The position numbers and the translations under genes are program-made. This document shows, one piece after another, positions 15,147 through 21,937 of a stretch of 28,213 nucleotides of DNA. The number at the start of each line of letters is the position of its first letter. Position 1 is the first letter of the stretch. The notes under the pieces are model-generated. The model was given only the letters and a program-made list of their open reading frames with translations, made no database searches and was not told the origin of the DNA. The stretch is from DATADF01 sp046263155 (GTDB lineage Bacteria > Actinomycetota > CADDZG01 > WHSQ01), in assembly GCA_046263155.1 (NCBI GenBank), contig JBHELF010000147.1, forward strand, positions 1-28,213. Direction: 5' to 3'.

Positions 15147-15980
15147 TTATGAAGCCGAGGCCCGGCGAGTGGTCTTTTTCTTCGCGGTCGTCTTTGCGGG
15201 AGCCTTCTTCTTCTTGGCCTCGGCGACCGAGGCCTTAAGTGCCTCCATCAGGTCCACGACCTTAGTGGGCTCGGGGGCCGCCTCCTCGGCGACCGTGATC
15301 TCCTCGCCCTCCACCTTTTGCTTGACCATCTCTTCGAGACGCGTGCGGTACTCATCCTGAAAATCCTCGGGACGGAATTCGGCCGTCAGCTGACGGATGA
15401 GCTCGCGCGCCATCTTCACCTCGTTGTCGCGCACCGACACGCGCTTGGTCAGCTCGGGAAACTCGGCCTGCCGAATCTCGTCCGGCCAGTACATGGTCTC
15501 TAAAACGAAGACGTCATCTTTGAGGCGCACGGTGGCCAGGTGTTCCTTGTCTCGCAGAGCGACCTTGGCTAGTCCCACCTGGCCCTCGGCCTCCAGCGCG
15601 TCGGCCAGCAGCTTGTAGGCCTTGAGCCCCGGGCCCTCGGGAACCACGTAATAGGTCTTGTTGAAATAGATGGGATCGATATCGCCCAAGGGCACGAAGG
15701 CGACCACGTCTATTGCACGGATCGAGTCCACGTCGAGGCCCTCGAGCTCCTCGTCGGTGAATACGACGTAGTGGTCCTTCGAATACTCGTAGCCCCGGAC
15801 GATGTCCCCCCAGTCCACCTCCTTGCCGCACTTCGAGCAGGTCCTCTGGTAGCGGATGCGGCCCCCGTCCTCGTCGTGGAGGAGATGGAACCGCAGGCTC
15901 TTCTCCTGCACGGCGGAAAAGAGGCGCACGGGGATGCTTATGAGGCCGAAGGTTATGGCTCCGGTCCACAAAGCTCTCAT
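15147..15980 (-). CDS. ku: Ku DNA-end-binding protein (non-homologous end joining)
   Basis: 277-aa homodimeric bacterial Ku that encircles DNA ends and recruits ligase LigD. The start ATG at 15980 gives MRALWTGAITFGLISIPVRL, the canonical N-terminus. The frame extends upstream but without family similarity. Other family blocks are RYQRTCSKCGKEVDWGDIV, then GYEYSKDHYVVFTDEEL, and DPIYFNKTYYVVPEGPGLKA. The C-terminus is a Lys/Ala/Thr-rich tail (KKKKAPAKTTAKKKTTRR), as in actinobacterial Kus, where such tails bind DNA. No ligD is in this window. It leads the minus-strand run ku-rsbW-sigF-pbp, separated from the anti-sigma gene by only about 23 bases, and diverges from bldD. Confidence 0.94.
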   Translation of the reverse strand: MRALWTGAITFGLISIPVRLFSAVQEKSLRFHLLHDEDGGRIRYQRTCSKCGKEVDWGDIVRGYEYSKDHYVVFTDEELEGLDVDSIRAIDVVAFVPLGDIDPIYFNKTYYVVPEGPGLKAYKLLADALEAEGQVGLAKVALRDKEHLATVRLKDDVFVLETMYWPDEIRQAEFPELTKRVSVRDNEVKMARELIRQLTAEFRPEDFQDEYRTRLEEMVKQKVEGEEITVAEEAAPEPTKVVDLMEALKASVAEAKKKKAPAKTTAKKKTTRRASAS

Positions 15981-16078
15981 GCATGGGATTCTATGGGCGA
16001 GAACACTTCCCCCAGGCGGTTTGAACGCGTAGAGTAGCGATTTCCGAAGGGTTTGATCCCTCTCCGTCGAACAGCTGG

Positions 16079-16092
16079 GGACGTGCACGTCC
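16079..16092. promoter_or_regulatory. 14-base perfect palindrome between ku and bldD (candidate operator)
   Basis: GGACGTGCACGTCC is a perfect palindrome in the 140-base divergent gap, 28 bases before the bldD ATG (16121) and about 99 before the ku ATG (15980). The position suits autoregulation by BldD or control of the ku-sigF operon. It does not match the published Streptomyces BldD box (TNAC-N5-GTNA), so a different regulator, or chance, is possible. Confidence 0.45.
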
Positions 16093-16120
16093 GCGGGGGG
16101 TCTGATTGGAGCGTGAATCG

Positions 16121-16606
16121 ATGGTGAATCGCGAGTACGCAAAGGCGCTCGGTGAGCGCCTGCGCAAGATCAGAGCCCAGAAGGGCATGTCCCTGCAGGA
16201 CGTTCAGCAAGCCTCCGAGGGGCGCTGGAAGGCAGCCGTGGTCGGGGCCTATGAGCGAGGCGATCGAAACGTGAGTGTCTCCCGGCTCTACGAGCTCGCC
16301 GGCTTCTACGGAGTCCCGGTGTCCGAGATCCTTCCCGAGGAGGAGGGCGAGAAGAGCGCGGCGCATGTCGAGGGCCGCCGCCGTGTGGTTCTGGATCTGG
16401 AGGGTCTGACGAAGGTCCCCGAGAACGACCGCGACCCCTTGTCCCGCTTTACGAAAGCGATTCAGATTCAACGAGGCGACTTCAACGGCAGGGTTCTCAC
16501 CATCAGGGAGGACGACTTGATGGCGTTGGCGCTTCTCTATCAAACGACGGCCGCCGAGTTATCTCGGAGGCTCTCGGAGTGGGGGCTTCTCTCCGAGGTA
16601 GGTTGA
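16121..16606 (+). CDS. bldD: BldD, c-di-GMP-responsive developmental regulator
   Basis: 161-aa regulator with an N-terminal XRE-type HTH (EYAKALGERLRKIRAQKGMS, then GRWKAAVVGAYERGDRNVSV) and a C-terminal domain. The latter carries the c-di-GMP signature RxD-x8-RxxD: R118-G-D120, eight residues, R129-E-D-D132. In Streptomyces a c-di-GMP tetramer bound to this motif dimerises BldD, which then represses sporulation genes. Length and both domains match Streptomyces BldD (167 aa). The ATG at 16121 is chosen (GGAG at 16108-16111 upstream); a TTG at 16106 would add five residues. It diverges from ku. Confidence 0.93.
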   Translation: MVNREYAKALGERLRKIRAQKGMSLQDVQQASEGRWKAAVVGAYERGDRNVSVSRLYELAGFYGVPVSEILPEEEGEKSAAHVEGRRRVVLDLEGLTKVPENDRDPLSRFTKAIQIQRGDFNGRVLTIREDDLMALALLYQTTAAELSRRLSEWGLLSEVG

Positions 16607-16610
16607 CTAA

Positions 16611-16961
16611 CTAAAGAAGCAACGCGCTCACAACTATTGCGGCAAGCGACAACCAATAGACGGCGGTAAACGCGTAGTCGACGGCAGCCGGCCGCATCGG
16701 GATCAACACGCCCAGGACCCACACCGGCATCACGATCGTCCCAAACAAAAGGCCGTAGAAAAGCGCGGGCCAGCGAGCCCAGGTGGCACCTGCCGCAAGC
16801 GCGACGGCAAGGCCCGCCAGCAGTAACCCAAGAATCGCCTGACCGATCACGTCCGCGAGAGGCCCACCCTTGCTGAGACGATGGGCGCGGTAGCCAAACC
16901 CTCCGGCGGCGTTCAAGGCAAGGGCGGCGATAAGAACCTGGCCCCAGAGGTCGTCCGCCAT
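16611..16961 (-). CDS. Small integral membrane protein of unknown function
   Basis: 116-aa protein made of hydrophobic segments: about residues 8-24, 38-60, 66-88 and 96-116, so probably four transmembrane helices with short polar loops (RAHRLSKGGPL; IPMRPAAVD). No family is recognised. The ATG at 16961 is chosen because the upstream extension of the frame is Arg/Pro-rich and opposite the next gene. The stop lies 4 bases from the bldD stop in a tail-to-tail arrangement. The divergent DUF3105 gene starts only 26 bases away, leaving little room for two promoters. Confidence 0.65.
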   Translation of the reverse strand: MADDLWGQVLIAALALNAAGGFGYRAHRLSKGGPLADVIGQAILGLLLAGLAVALAAGATWARWPALFYGLLFGTIVMPVWVLGVLIPMRPAAVDYAFTAVYWLSLAAIVVSALLL

Positions 16962-16987
16962 TGCGCGATCAAGATAGCCTCCCTCGA

Positions 16988-17752
16988 ATGCCGAAAAGCC
17001 AGCCCAAGAAGAAGCCGCGTAGGCGTGGCGCCGCAACTCCTGGGGTCGATCCGAATGAGGCGCGCCGGCATCGCCTCGAGGCTCGACGCGCCCAAAAGGC
17101 CGCGGCGCTCGAGGCGCTGAGGCGGCGACAGCGGCGCGCGCGGCTCGTTCGACTGGGCGTGCTTGCCGCGCTCGCGGCGGGGGCCGGGTTTCTCGTGATC
17201 CGTAGCTTCCAACCTGAGGACATCGCCGGCCATGCCGTTCAGGAATTGAGCGCCACGGGGGTCGGGGATCACCGATCGGGTCCTCAGCAGTACGAGTCCG
17301 TGCCTCCGGTCTCCGGTCCTCACGATCCTGGCGCCGCCCCGTGCGGGGTCCACGATACGCAGCCCACGGACGAAAACTTCGTCCATACCCTCGAGCACGG
17401 CGCGGTTGCGATCCTCTACGACCCGACGCTCGAGCTGGAGGAGATCCAGGCAATCGAAGCGATAGTGAGCGACTTCGACTCTCACACGGTGTCGGCGCCG
17501 TACACCGGCATGCCCGATCCCATCGCGGTCGCGTCCTGGTCTCGCCTGATGAGGCTTGAGACACTCGACGAAGACGCCGTGCGCGAATACATCGACAAAT
17601 ATCGACAGAATGGACCCGAGGACCAGGACTGCCCGAACACGCAGGAGAGCCCGTTCGGGGCGATCCCGAGTCCTTCCCCCGCCGGCTCGCCGCCGGCCGA
17701 ACCCACCGAGACGGGTGACGACAAGGGATCGCGGCGAAAGAAAAACGACTAA
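16988..17752 (+). CDS. DUF3105 membrane-anchored protein
   Basis: 254 aa. A strongly basic N-terminus (KSQPKKKPRRRG, then RRAQKAAALEALRRRQRRAR) precedes one transmembrane helix (about residues 55-72, VLAALAAGAGFLVI), giving N-in, C-out topology. The extracytoplasmic DUF3105 domain has YESVPPVSGPHDPGAAPCGV, then ENFVHTLEHGAVAILYDP and SAPYTGMPDPIAVASWSRL, with conserved His, Cys and Tyr residues. The C-terminus is Pro/Ser-rich then basic. The family's biochemical role is not established. The ATG at 16988 is preferred over the TTG at 16961. The beta-propeller gene that follows begins within about 10 bases. Confidence 0.85.
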   Translation: MPKSQPKKKPRRRGAATPGVDPNEARRHRLEARRAQKAAALEALRRRQRRARLVRLGVLAALAAGAGFLVIRSFQPEDIAGHAVQELSATGVGDHRSGPQQYESVPPVSGPHDPGAAPCGVHDTQPTDENFVHTLEHGAVAILYDPTLELEEIQAIEAIVSDFDSHTVSAPYTGMPDPIAVASWSRLMRLETLDEDAVREYIDKYRQNGPEDQDCPNTQESPFGAIPSPSPAGSPPAEPTETGDDKGSRRKKND

Positions 17753-17762
17753 TCGATTTCCG

Positions 17763-19016
17763 TTGATCAGTTTGGCTAGCCGCCCGGTCGTCCCGACAGT
17801 CTCAAGACCATGGCGCTGGGCGGTACTCGGGGCCGCTTTTCTCAGCGGGCTTCAGTTGTCGACTGCTACTGCTCAGCAGGTTCCCGCTCCGAAGACCGTC
17901 GTCACAGGACTCGCGTTCCCGACCGGCATCGCCTTCGGGCCTGATGGGACGATGTACGTGAACGAGCGCAGCGGTCGGGTTCGTGTCGTGAGGAAGGGCG
18001 AACTCGAATCGCAACCGCTGGCCGAGATCGGGACGAGCACCTCGGGCGAGCAGGGCCTCCTCGGGATAACGGTCGCGCCCGATTTGAAGCGAGACGCGGC
18101 CGTGTACGTCTTCGCCTCCGACGAAACCGGAGGAGAGAACCGGGTTTACCGCGTCCCGCTCGATGGTTCCGGTGCGCAACTGATCATCTCGGGGCTTCCG
18201 GCCTCGAGCTATCACAACGGGGGCGGGGTCGCGTTCATCGACGACGGCTCATTGCTCGTCACGAATGGGGAGCGACACGAAGCTGAGATAGCCCAAGACC
18301 CTCAAGCCCTGGGAGGGAAGGTCTACCGGTACACCGCCGCGGGCCGAGTGCCTCGCGACAATCCCTTCGGCGACTCGCCTGCCTACGCCATCGGCCTTCG
18401 CAATCCATTTGGCCTCGCCATCGATCCCATCTCCGGCGCACCCTTCGTCACCGAGAACGGACCGAGCTCACACGACGAAGTTAATCGAATAGAGGCCGGG
18501 GCTAACTATGGATGGCCGGTCACCTCGGGCCCGGCGCCCGGCGCGCCGCCCGGGCTCGTCGGGACGTACCACGACCCGCTGCTCGATTACCCGGACATCA
18601 TCGTGCCCACGGGACTCGCGTTCGCCGATCCCGTCAACGCGCGCCCCGAGTTCGCGGGCGATCTGTTCTTCGGTGCTTACTCGGAGGGTTCAATCCATCG
18701 GGTTCGGCTCGACGCCGATCGGCGCACGGCCCTATCCGACGAGATCTTCCTGGAGACGCCGGAGCCCGTCGCTCTGGCGTGGGGGCCTGAAGGGCTCTAC
18801 TACTCGACCCCCGATGCGGTGAAGGTCGTGCCGATCGCGCGCGCCGGTTCCTCCGCGACGGATCCCACCACCGAGGCCGATGAGCGGTCGCCCGAGGCGG
18901 CAGTGCCCCAACCGCTGTCCGAGCCCGTCTCCGGCGGGGTGCCGTGGACGCTCCTTGTACCGATGGTCGCGGTCATAGGGGCGGCGCTGATTCTGCTCTC
19001 CCGCCGCTACATGTAA
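17763..19016 (+). CDS. Glucose/sorbosone dehydrogenase-like beta-propeller, membrane-anchored
   Basis: About 417 aa. An N-terminal signal (WAVLGAAFLSGLQLSTATAQQ) is followed by a six-bladed propeller of the GSDH/YliI (PQQ-dependent sugar dehydrogenase-like) family: GLAFPTGIAFGPDGTMYVNE, GEQGLLGITVAPD, SSYHNGGGVAFIDDGSLLVTNG (catalytic-type His in HNGG), AIGLRNPFGLAIDP and NYGWPV. A C-terminal transmembrane helix (VPWTLLVPMVAVIGAALILL) ends in RRYM, so the domain stays tethered outside the membrane. The PQQ-binding residues cannot be confirmed by eye, so activity is uncertain. The start is unclear: TTG 17763 follows the DUF3105 stop closely but lacks a clear ribosome-binding site. Confidence 0.82.
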   Translation: MISLASRPVVPTVSRPWRWAVLGAAFLSGLQLSTATAQQVPAPKTVVTGLAFPTGIAFGPDGTMYVNERSGRVRVVRKGELESQPLAEIGTSTSGEQGLLGITVAPDLKRDAAVYVFASDETGGENRVYRVPLDGSGAQLIISGLPASSYHNGGGVAFIDDGSLLVTNGERHEAEIAQDPQALGGKVYRYTAAGRVPRDNPFGDSPAYAIGLRNPFGLAIDPISGAPFVTENGPSSHDEVNRIEAGANYGWPVTSGPAPGAPPGLVGTYHDPLLDYPDIIVPTGLAFADPVNARPEFAGDLFFGAYSEGSIHRVRLDADRRTALSDEIFLETPEPVALAWGPEGLYYSTPDAVKVVPIARAGSSATDPTTEADERSPEAAVPQPLSEPVSGGVPWTLLVPMVAVIGAALILLSRRYM

Positions 19017-19095
19017 AAGGGGGTGGGGTCCGAGAGCCGTCTGTGCCCGGTTTCGATAAATGGCAGCTCTCGCTATTCCGGCTTCGTGCACATTA

Positions 19096-19125
19096 GAAAA
19101 AAGAAGGGCCGTCCGGAGACGGCCC
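19096..19125 (-). terminator. Rho-independent terminator of the PPC-like gene pair
   Basis: A perfect 8-base stem (19106-19113 with 19118-19125, GGGCCGTC/GACGGCCC) with a 4-base loop. On the minus strand it is followed by a T-rich tract (complement of 19096-19105). It lies 26 bases after the stop at 19151. Confidence 0.85.
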
Positions 19126-19150
19126 CTCGGTTAGTTGGTGGCGGAACGAG

Positions 19151-19762
19151 TTAGCGAATTTGGCCGAGCCAGATGATGAGCTGCATCGGCCGGCCGGGGC
19201 TCGTGAAGGCCCGGCTCTCGATCGTGATGCCCATGCAGCGCGACCCCAAGAGGCCGAGCACCTGCTCGTAGCCGGGACCCCCGTCGCCGCTTCCCAGTGT
19301 GTTCGGCGCGATATCGCCTGTGAGGTTGAACTCACCCGACGATCCGATCTGCGCTCCGCTCTTGTCGTAGAGGTAGAGATCCATGTCATCCGGAGAGTTC
19401 GGCTCCCACTGCTGCCGGATGTAGACGCCGATATCTCTCGCCTTGGTGTTGAGCTGGATGTTGAACCACTTCGTGTCCTCGATCGGACCCCACTGGCCCT
19501 CTGCATCGCGCGGGTCCTGGATGAACCAGAAAGCGGGTCCGTGCTCGTAGTCGATGACGAGCGGCTTGCTCTCCGTATATTTCTCGGTGACCTGCATCAC
19601 CTTCGCGGTCGTGGCCTCGGCGCGATTCTCGGAGTCCGTGATCGGCTCCTGCGGCTTGTATTTCGGACAGGCGGCACGCGCTCCCGCGGGAGCCGCAATC
19701 AGCGCTGCCCCGACCAGAGCAACCGTCGATAGAACTATGCCGAACTTCATCGAGCGTGACAT
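19151..19762 (-). CDS. Secreted PPC-like protein, copy A
   Basis: 203-aa exported protein of no named family. The signal peptide is MSRSMKFGIVLSTVALVGAA, ending near ARA-A. The mature part starts at a Cys (C32 in ACPKYKP) and has a second Cys in SRCMGI near the end, which could pair. Blocks shared with its neighbour are KPLVIDYEHGPAFWFIQDP, then EDTKWFNIQ, VYIRQQWEPNSPDDMDLYLY, and DGGPGYEQVLGL. The D-x-D-L-Y-L-Y-D core resembles bacterial pre-peptidase C-terminal (PPC) beta-sandwich domains, which bind Ca or matrix in other secreted proteins; that is inference. The ATG at 19762 has AGGAGGAG upstream. It is the second gene of a two-gene operon ended by the terminator at 19096-19125. Confidence 0.8.
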   Translation of the reverse strand: MSRSMKFGIVLSTVALVGAALIAAPAGARAACPKYKPQEPITDSENRAEATTAKVMQVTEKYTESKPLVIDYEHGPAFWFIQDPRDAEGQWGPIEDTKWFNIQLNTKARDIGVYIRQQWEPNSPDDMDLYLYDKSGAQIGSSGEFNLTGDIAPNTLGSGDGGPGYEQVLGLLGSRCMGITIESRAFTSPGRPMQLIIWLGQIR

Positions 19763-19796
19763 TTCAACTCCTCCTCTGTAGAGCTTCATTTACGAG

Positions 19797-20411
19797 CTAA
19801 CCGATGTCGCCGAGCCAGATCACGAGCTGCATGGCGCGTCCCGGTGTGGTGAAGGCGCGGCTTTCGATCGTCAGCCCTTGGCAACGGCTCACGAGAAGAC
19901 CCAGGACCTGCTCGTAACCAAGGCCCCCATCGCCTCCTCCCAGCGTCCCCGGTGCAGCTGCTTCGGCCCAGTTGAAGGTGGCCGACTGGCCGTATGCGCC
20001 GCCGCTCTTGTCGTAAAGGTAGAGGTCCATGTCGTCCGGAGAGTTCGGCTCCCACTGCTGACGGATGTAAAGCCCGACATCGCGAGCCTTGGAGTCGACC
20101 TGGATGTTGAACCACTTCGTGTCTTCGATGAGTGCGCGCTGACCTTCGCCATCGACGGGATCCTGGATGAACCAAAAGGCCGGACCATGCTCGTAGTCGA
20201 TGACGAGAGGCTTCGCCTCGGTTGCCTTGTCCGTGATCTTGACGACTTTCGCCAGTTGGGCGTCGGCTCGATTCTCGGAGTCCGAAACAGGCTCCTTAGG
20301 CTTGTACTTGGGACATGCGGCTGCCGCGGCTGTGGGCGCGGCCACAACGGCTGAGGCGACAAGTCCGGCCAGCGACGCAAAGGCGAAGCTTTTGAATATC
20401 CGACTACTCAT
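19797..20411 (-). CDS. Secreted PPC-like protein, copy B
   Basis: 204-aa paralogue of the downstream gene, similar along the whole mature sequence. The signal peptide is MSSRIFKSFAFASLAGLVAS and onward, with a cleavage site near AAA-ACPKYKP. Shared features are the two cysteines, SENRADAQLAKVVKITDKAT, DYEHGPAFWFIQDP, IRQQWEPNSPDDMDLYLYDK, and the C-terminal MQLVIWLGDIG. Differences cluster in the loop after DKSG (GGAYGQSATFNW against AQIGSSGEFNL). The ATG at 20411 has GAGGAG upstream; the frame is open further upstream but without a signal-like start. 34 bases separate it from copy A. It diverges from the L,D-transpeptidase gene across 108 bases. Function unknown. Confidence 0.8.
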   Translation of the reverse strand: MSSRIFKSFAFASLAGLVASAVVAAPTAAAAACPKYKPKEPVSDSENRADAQLAKVVKITDKATEAKPLVIDYEHGPAFWFIQDPVDGEGQRALIEDTKWFNIQVDSKARDVGLYIRQQWEPNSPDDMDLYLYDKSGGAYGQSATFNWAEAAAPGTLGGGDGGLGYEQVLGLLVSRCQGLTIESRAFTTPGRAMQLVIWLGDIG

Positions 20412-20519
20412 ACGGTGCTCCTCGTAGCGTTCCGTGAGATGACGCTTGAAGGTTCGCTCCGCTGGATTCCCTTCCTGCAAGTACGCAGAGGGGCCGCAGG
20501 TGGGTACACTCCCGCAACC

Positions 20520-21803
20520 ATGAGGGCCCGGGCCGTTTGTTCAGTCCTTGCTTTGCTGACGTGCGCGGCGACCTTGTGGGCTCCGGGTTGGGCCGTTGCG
20601 GACACGCTTCCTCCGAGCGAATGGGTGATTGGTCCTCGCAAACCGGTAGTTCTGCTGACCTTCGAGGGTCAGACGAAGGCCGAGCCGTTGCGCGACCTGC
20701 TCGCAACGCTGAAGGAAAAGGGCGTACGCGCCACCTTCTTCTTCTCCGGCGAATGGATCCAGACCCACCCTCGACGGGCCGAGCGGGTGCTGCGTGCGGG
20801 TCACCTACTGGGCAATCGTGGGTACGGCCCCGAGCGCTTCACCGAACTGGACGATTCCGCGCTGGCGGCGTCGATCGAACGTGCCACGGACGTCCTCCGA
20901 GAAGTGGGTTCATATCCGCGTCCCTTCCTCCGGACGCCGGACGGCGCGCGCGATCTTCGTGTCCTGCAGGTCGCCGGGTCACTTGGCTATCGCTCGGTCG
21001 GCTCGACCTACCACGCCGGAGGAGGGCTCGCAGGGAAGGTCGCCGGGCGCGTCGCTCGCAACGCGCGCTGGGGATCCATCATCACGCTCGATACCTGGAG
21101 AACCAGCCATCGGCGCGCCCTTCCGATCCTTATCGAGCGATTGCGATCCAAGGGTCTCGGTTTCCGCACAGTCAAAACTCTTGAGAACGTCCACCCCATT
21201 CGTTGGGACGTGACGGTGCGAAGTGGTTCCGCAGGTCCTGAAGTCGCTTATTTGGAGCGCACATTGCGACGTATCTCTTACCCGGGCGGCAAAGCAGACG
21301 GGAACTTCGACGATGCGACATTGCAAGCGGTCTATGCGTTTGAGAAGGTGAAGGGCCTGGCGCGCGACGGTGTCGTGCCTCCGGAGCAGATGAGGGCCAT
21401 CGCGTTGGCTTCGCGTCCGGTGCGGGCCAAGCGGGCCCCGGGCCGATTCATAGAGATCGATATCTCCCGTCAGGTCCTCTTCGAGGTGGTCGATGGAAAG
21501 GTCACCAAGACGCTTCCGATCTCGAGCGGCAACGAGGGTTACTACTCGGTCGACGGCCAGACCTATCGGTCGCACACGCCGCGCGGCGAGTTCACGATCG
21601 AGCGCAAGATCCCGGGCTGGCGCACCAGTCGTCTCGGCCGTCTGTGGTATCCGTCGTATTTCGTGGGCGGGTTCGCGATCCACGGATCCACCTCCGTCCC
21701 CACGTACCCGGCCAGCCATGGCTGCGTCCGCTTGCCGATGTACGTGACGGTCGGCTTCTACAACCGAAACCCAATGGGCACCCCCACCTTCGTCCACGAT
21801 TAA
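20520..21803 (+). CDS. L,D-transpeptidase with peptidoglycan-binding and degenerate NodB-like domains
   Basis: 427-aa exported three-domain protein. The signal peptide spans residues 1-28. Residues 42-220 follow the polysaccharide deacetylase (NodB) fold, but the catalytic motifs are gone: TFDD is T47-F-E-G50, the H-(S/T)-x-x-H metal motif is R100-G-Y-G-P104, and the C-terminal LxHD motif is ITLDT. Only the R138-T-P140 motif remains. Residues 232-298 are a PG_binding_1 domain (GPEVAYLERTLRRISYPGGK). Residues 308-427 are a YkuD L,D-transpeptidase with H388 and the active-site motif SHGCVR (Cys402) intact. It should make 3-3 cross-links or attach proteins in the wall, with the NodB domain likely a glycan-binding scaffold. 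The ATG at 20520 gives the signal peptide; the upstream ribosome site is weak. Confidence 0.88.
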   Translation: MRARAVCSVLALLTCAATLWAPGWAVADTLPPSEWVIGPRKPVVLLTFEGQTKAEPLRDLLATLKEKGVRATFFFSGEWIQTHPRRAERVLRAGHLLGNRGYGPERFTELDDSALAASIERATDVLREVGSYPRPFLRTPDGARDLRVLQVAGSLGYRSVGSTYHAGGGLAGKVAGRVARNARWGSIITLDTWRTSHRRALPILIERLRSKGLGFRTVKTLENVHPIRWDVTVRSGSAGPEVAYLERTLRRISYPGGKADGNFDDATLQAVYAFEKVKGLARDGVVPPEQMRAIALASRPVRAKRAPGRFIEIDISRQVLFEVVDGKVTKTLPISSGNEGYYSVDGQTYRSHTPRGEFTIERKIPGWRTSRLGRLWYPSYFVGGFAIHGSTSVPTYPASHGCVRLPMYVTVGFYNRNPMGTPTFVHD

Positions 21804-21812
21804 TAGAAAGGT

Positions 21813-21832
21813 TGGGCGGGGCAGCCCGCCCA
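21813..21832 (+). terminator. Strong hairpin after the L,D-transpeptidase gene
   Basis: An 8-base perfect stem (21813-21820 with 21825-21832, TGGGCGGG/CCCGCCCA) with loop GCAG, 10 bases after the stop codon. There is no T-run after it, so it may be a factor-assisted terminator or an mRNA 3'-end stabiliser. Confidence 0.55.
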
Positions 21833-21876
21833 CCGAGCTCAGGACACCCAATGATCGGTCAAGGATTCCCTTAGCG

Positions 21877-21937
21877 TTCGTCGAAAGTGAGCCTCTGACG
21901 AATAAGTAACCAATAGGTAACCAAGGAGGACTCCTCC
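21877..21937 (+). promoter_or_regulatory. Repeat-rich leader of the first carboxypeptidase gene
   Basis: Three elements lie within 61 bases before the ATG at 21938. First, an inverted repeat TTCGTC (21877-21882) and GACGAA (21897-21902). Second, a direct repeat GTAACCAA at 21906-21913 and 21917-21924, one helical turn (11 bases) apart. Third, the ribosome-binding site GGAGG (21925-21929) can pair with CCTCC (21933-21937) over a 3-base loop, which would hide it. The direct repeats suit a dimeric regulator; the hairpin suits translational control. Confidence 0.5.
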
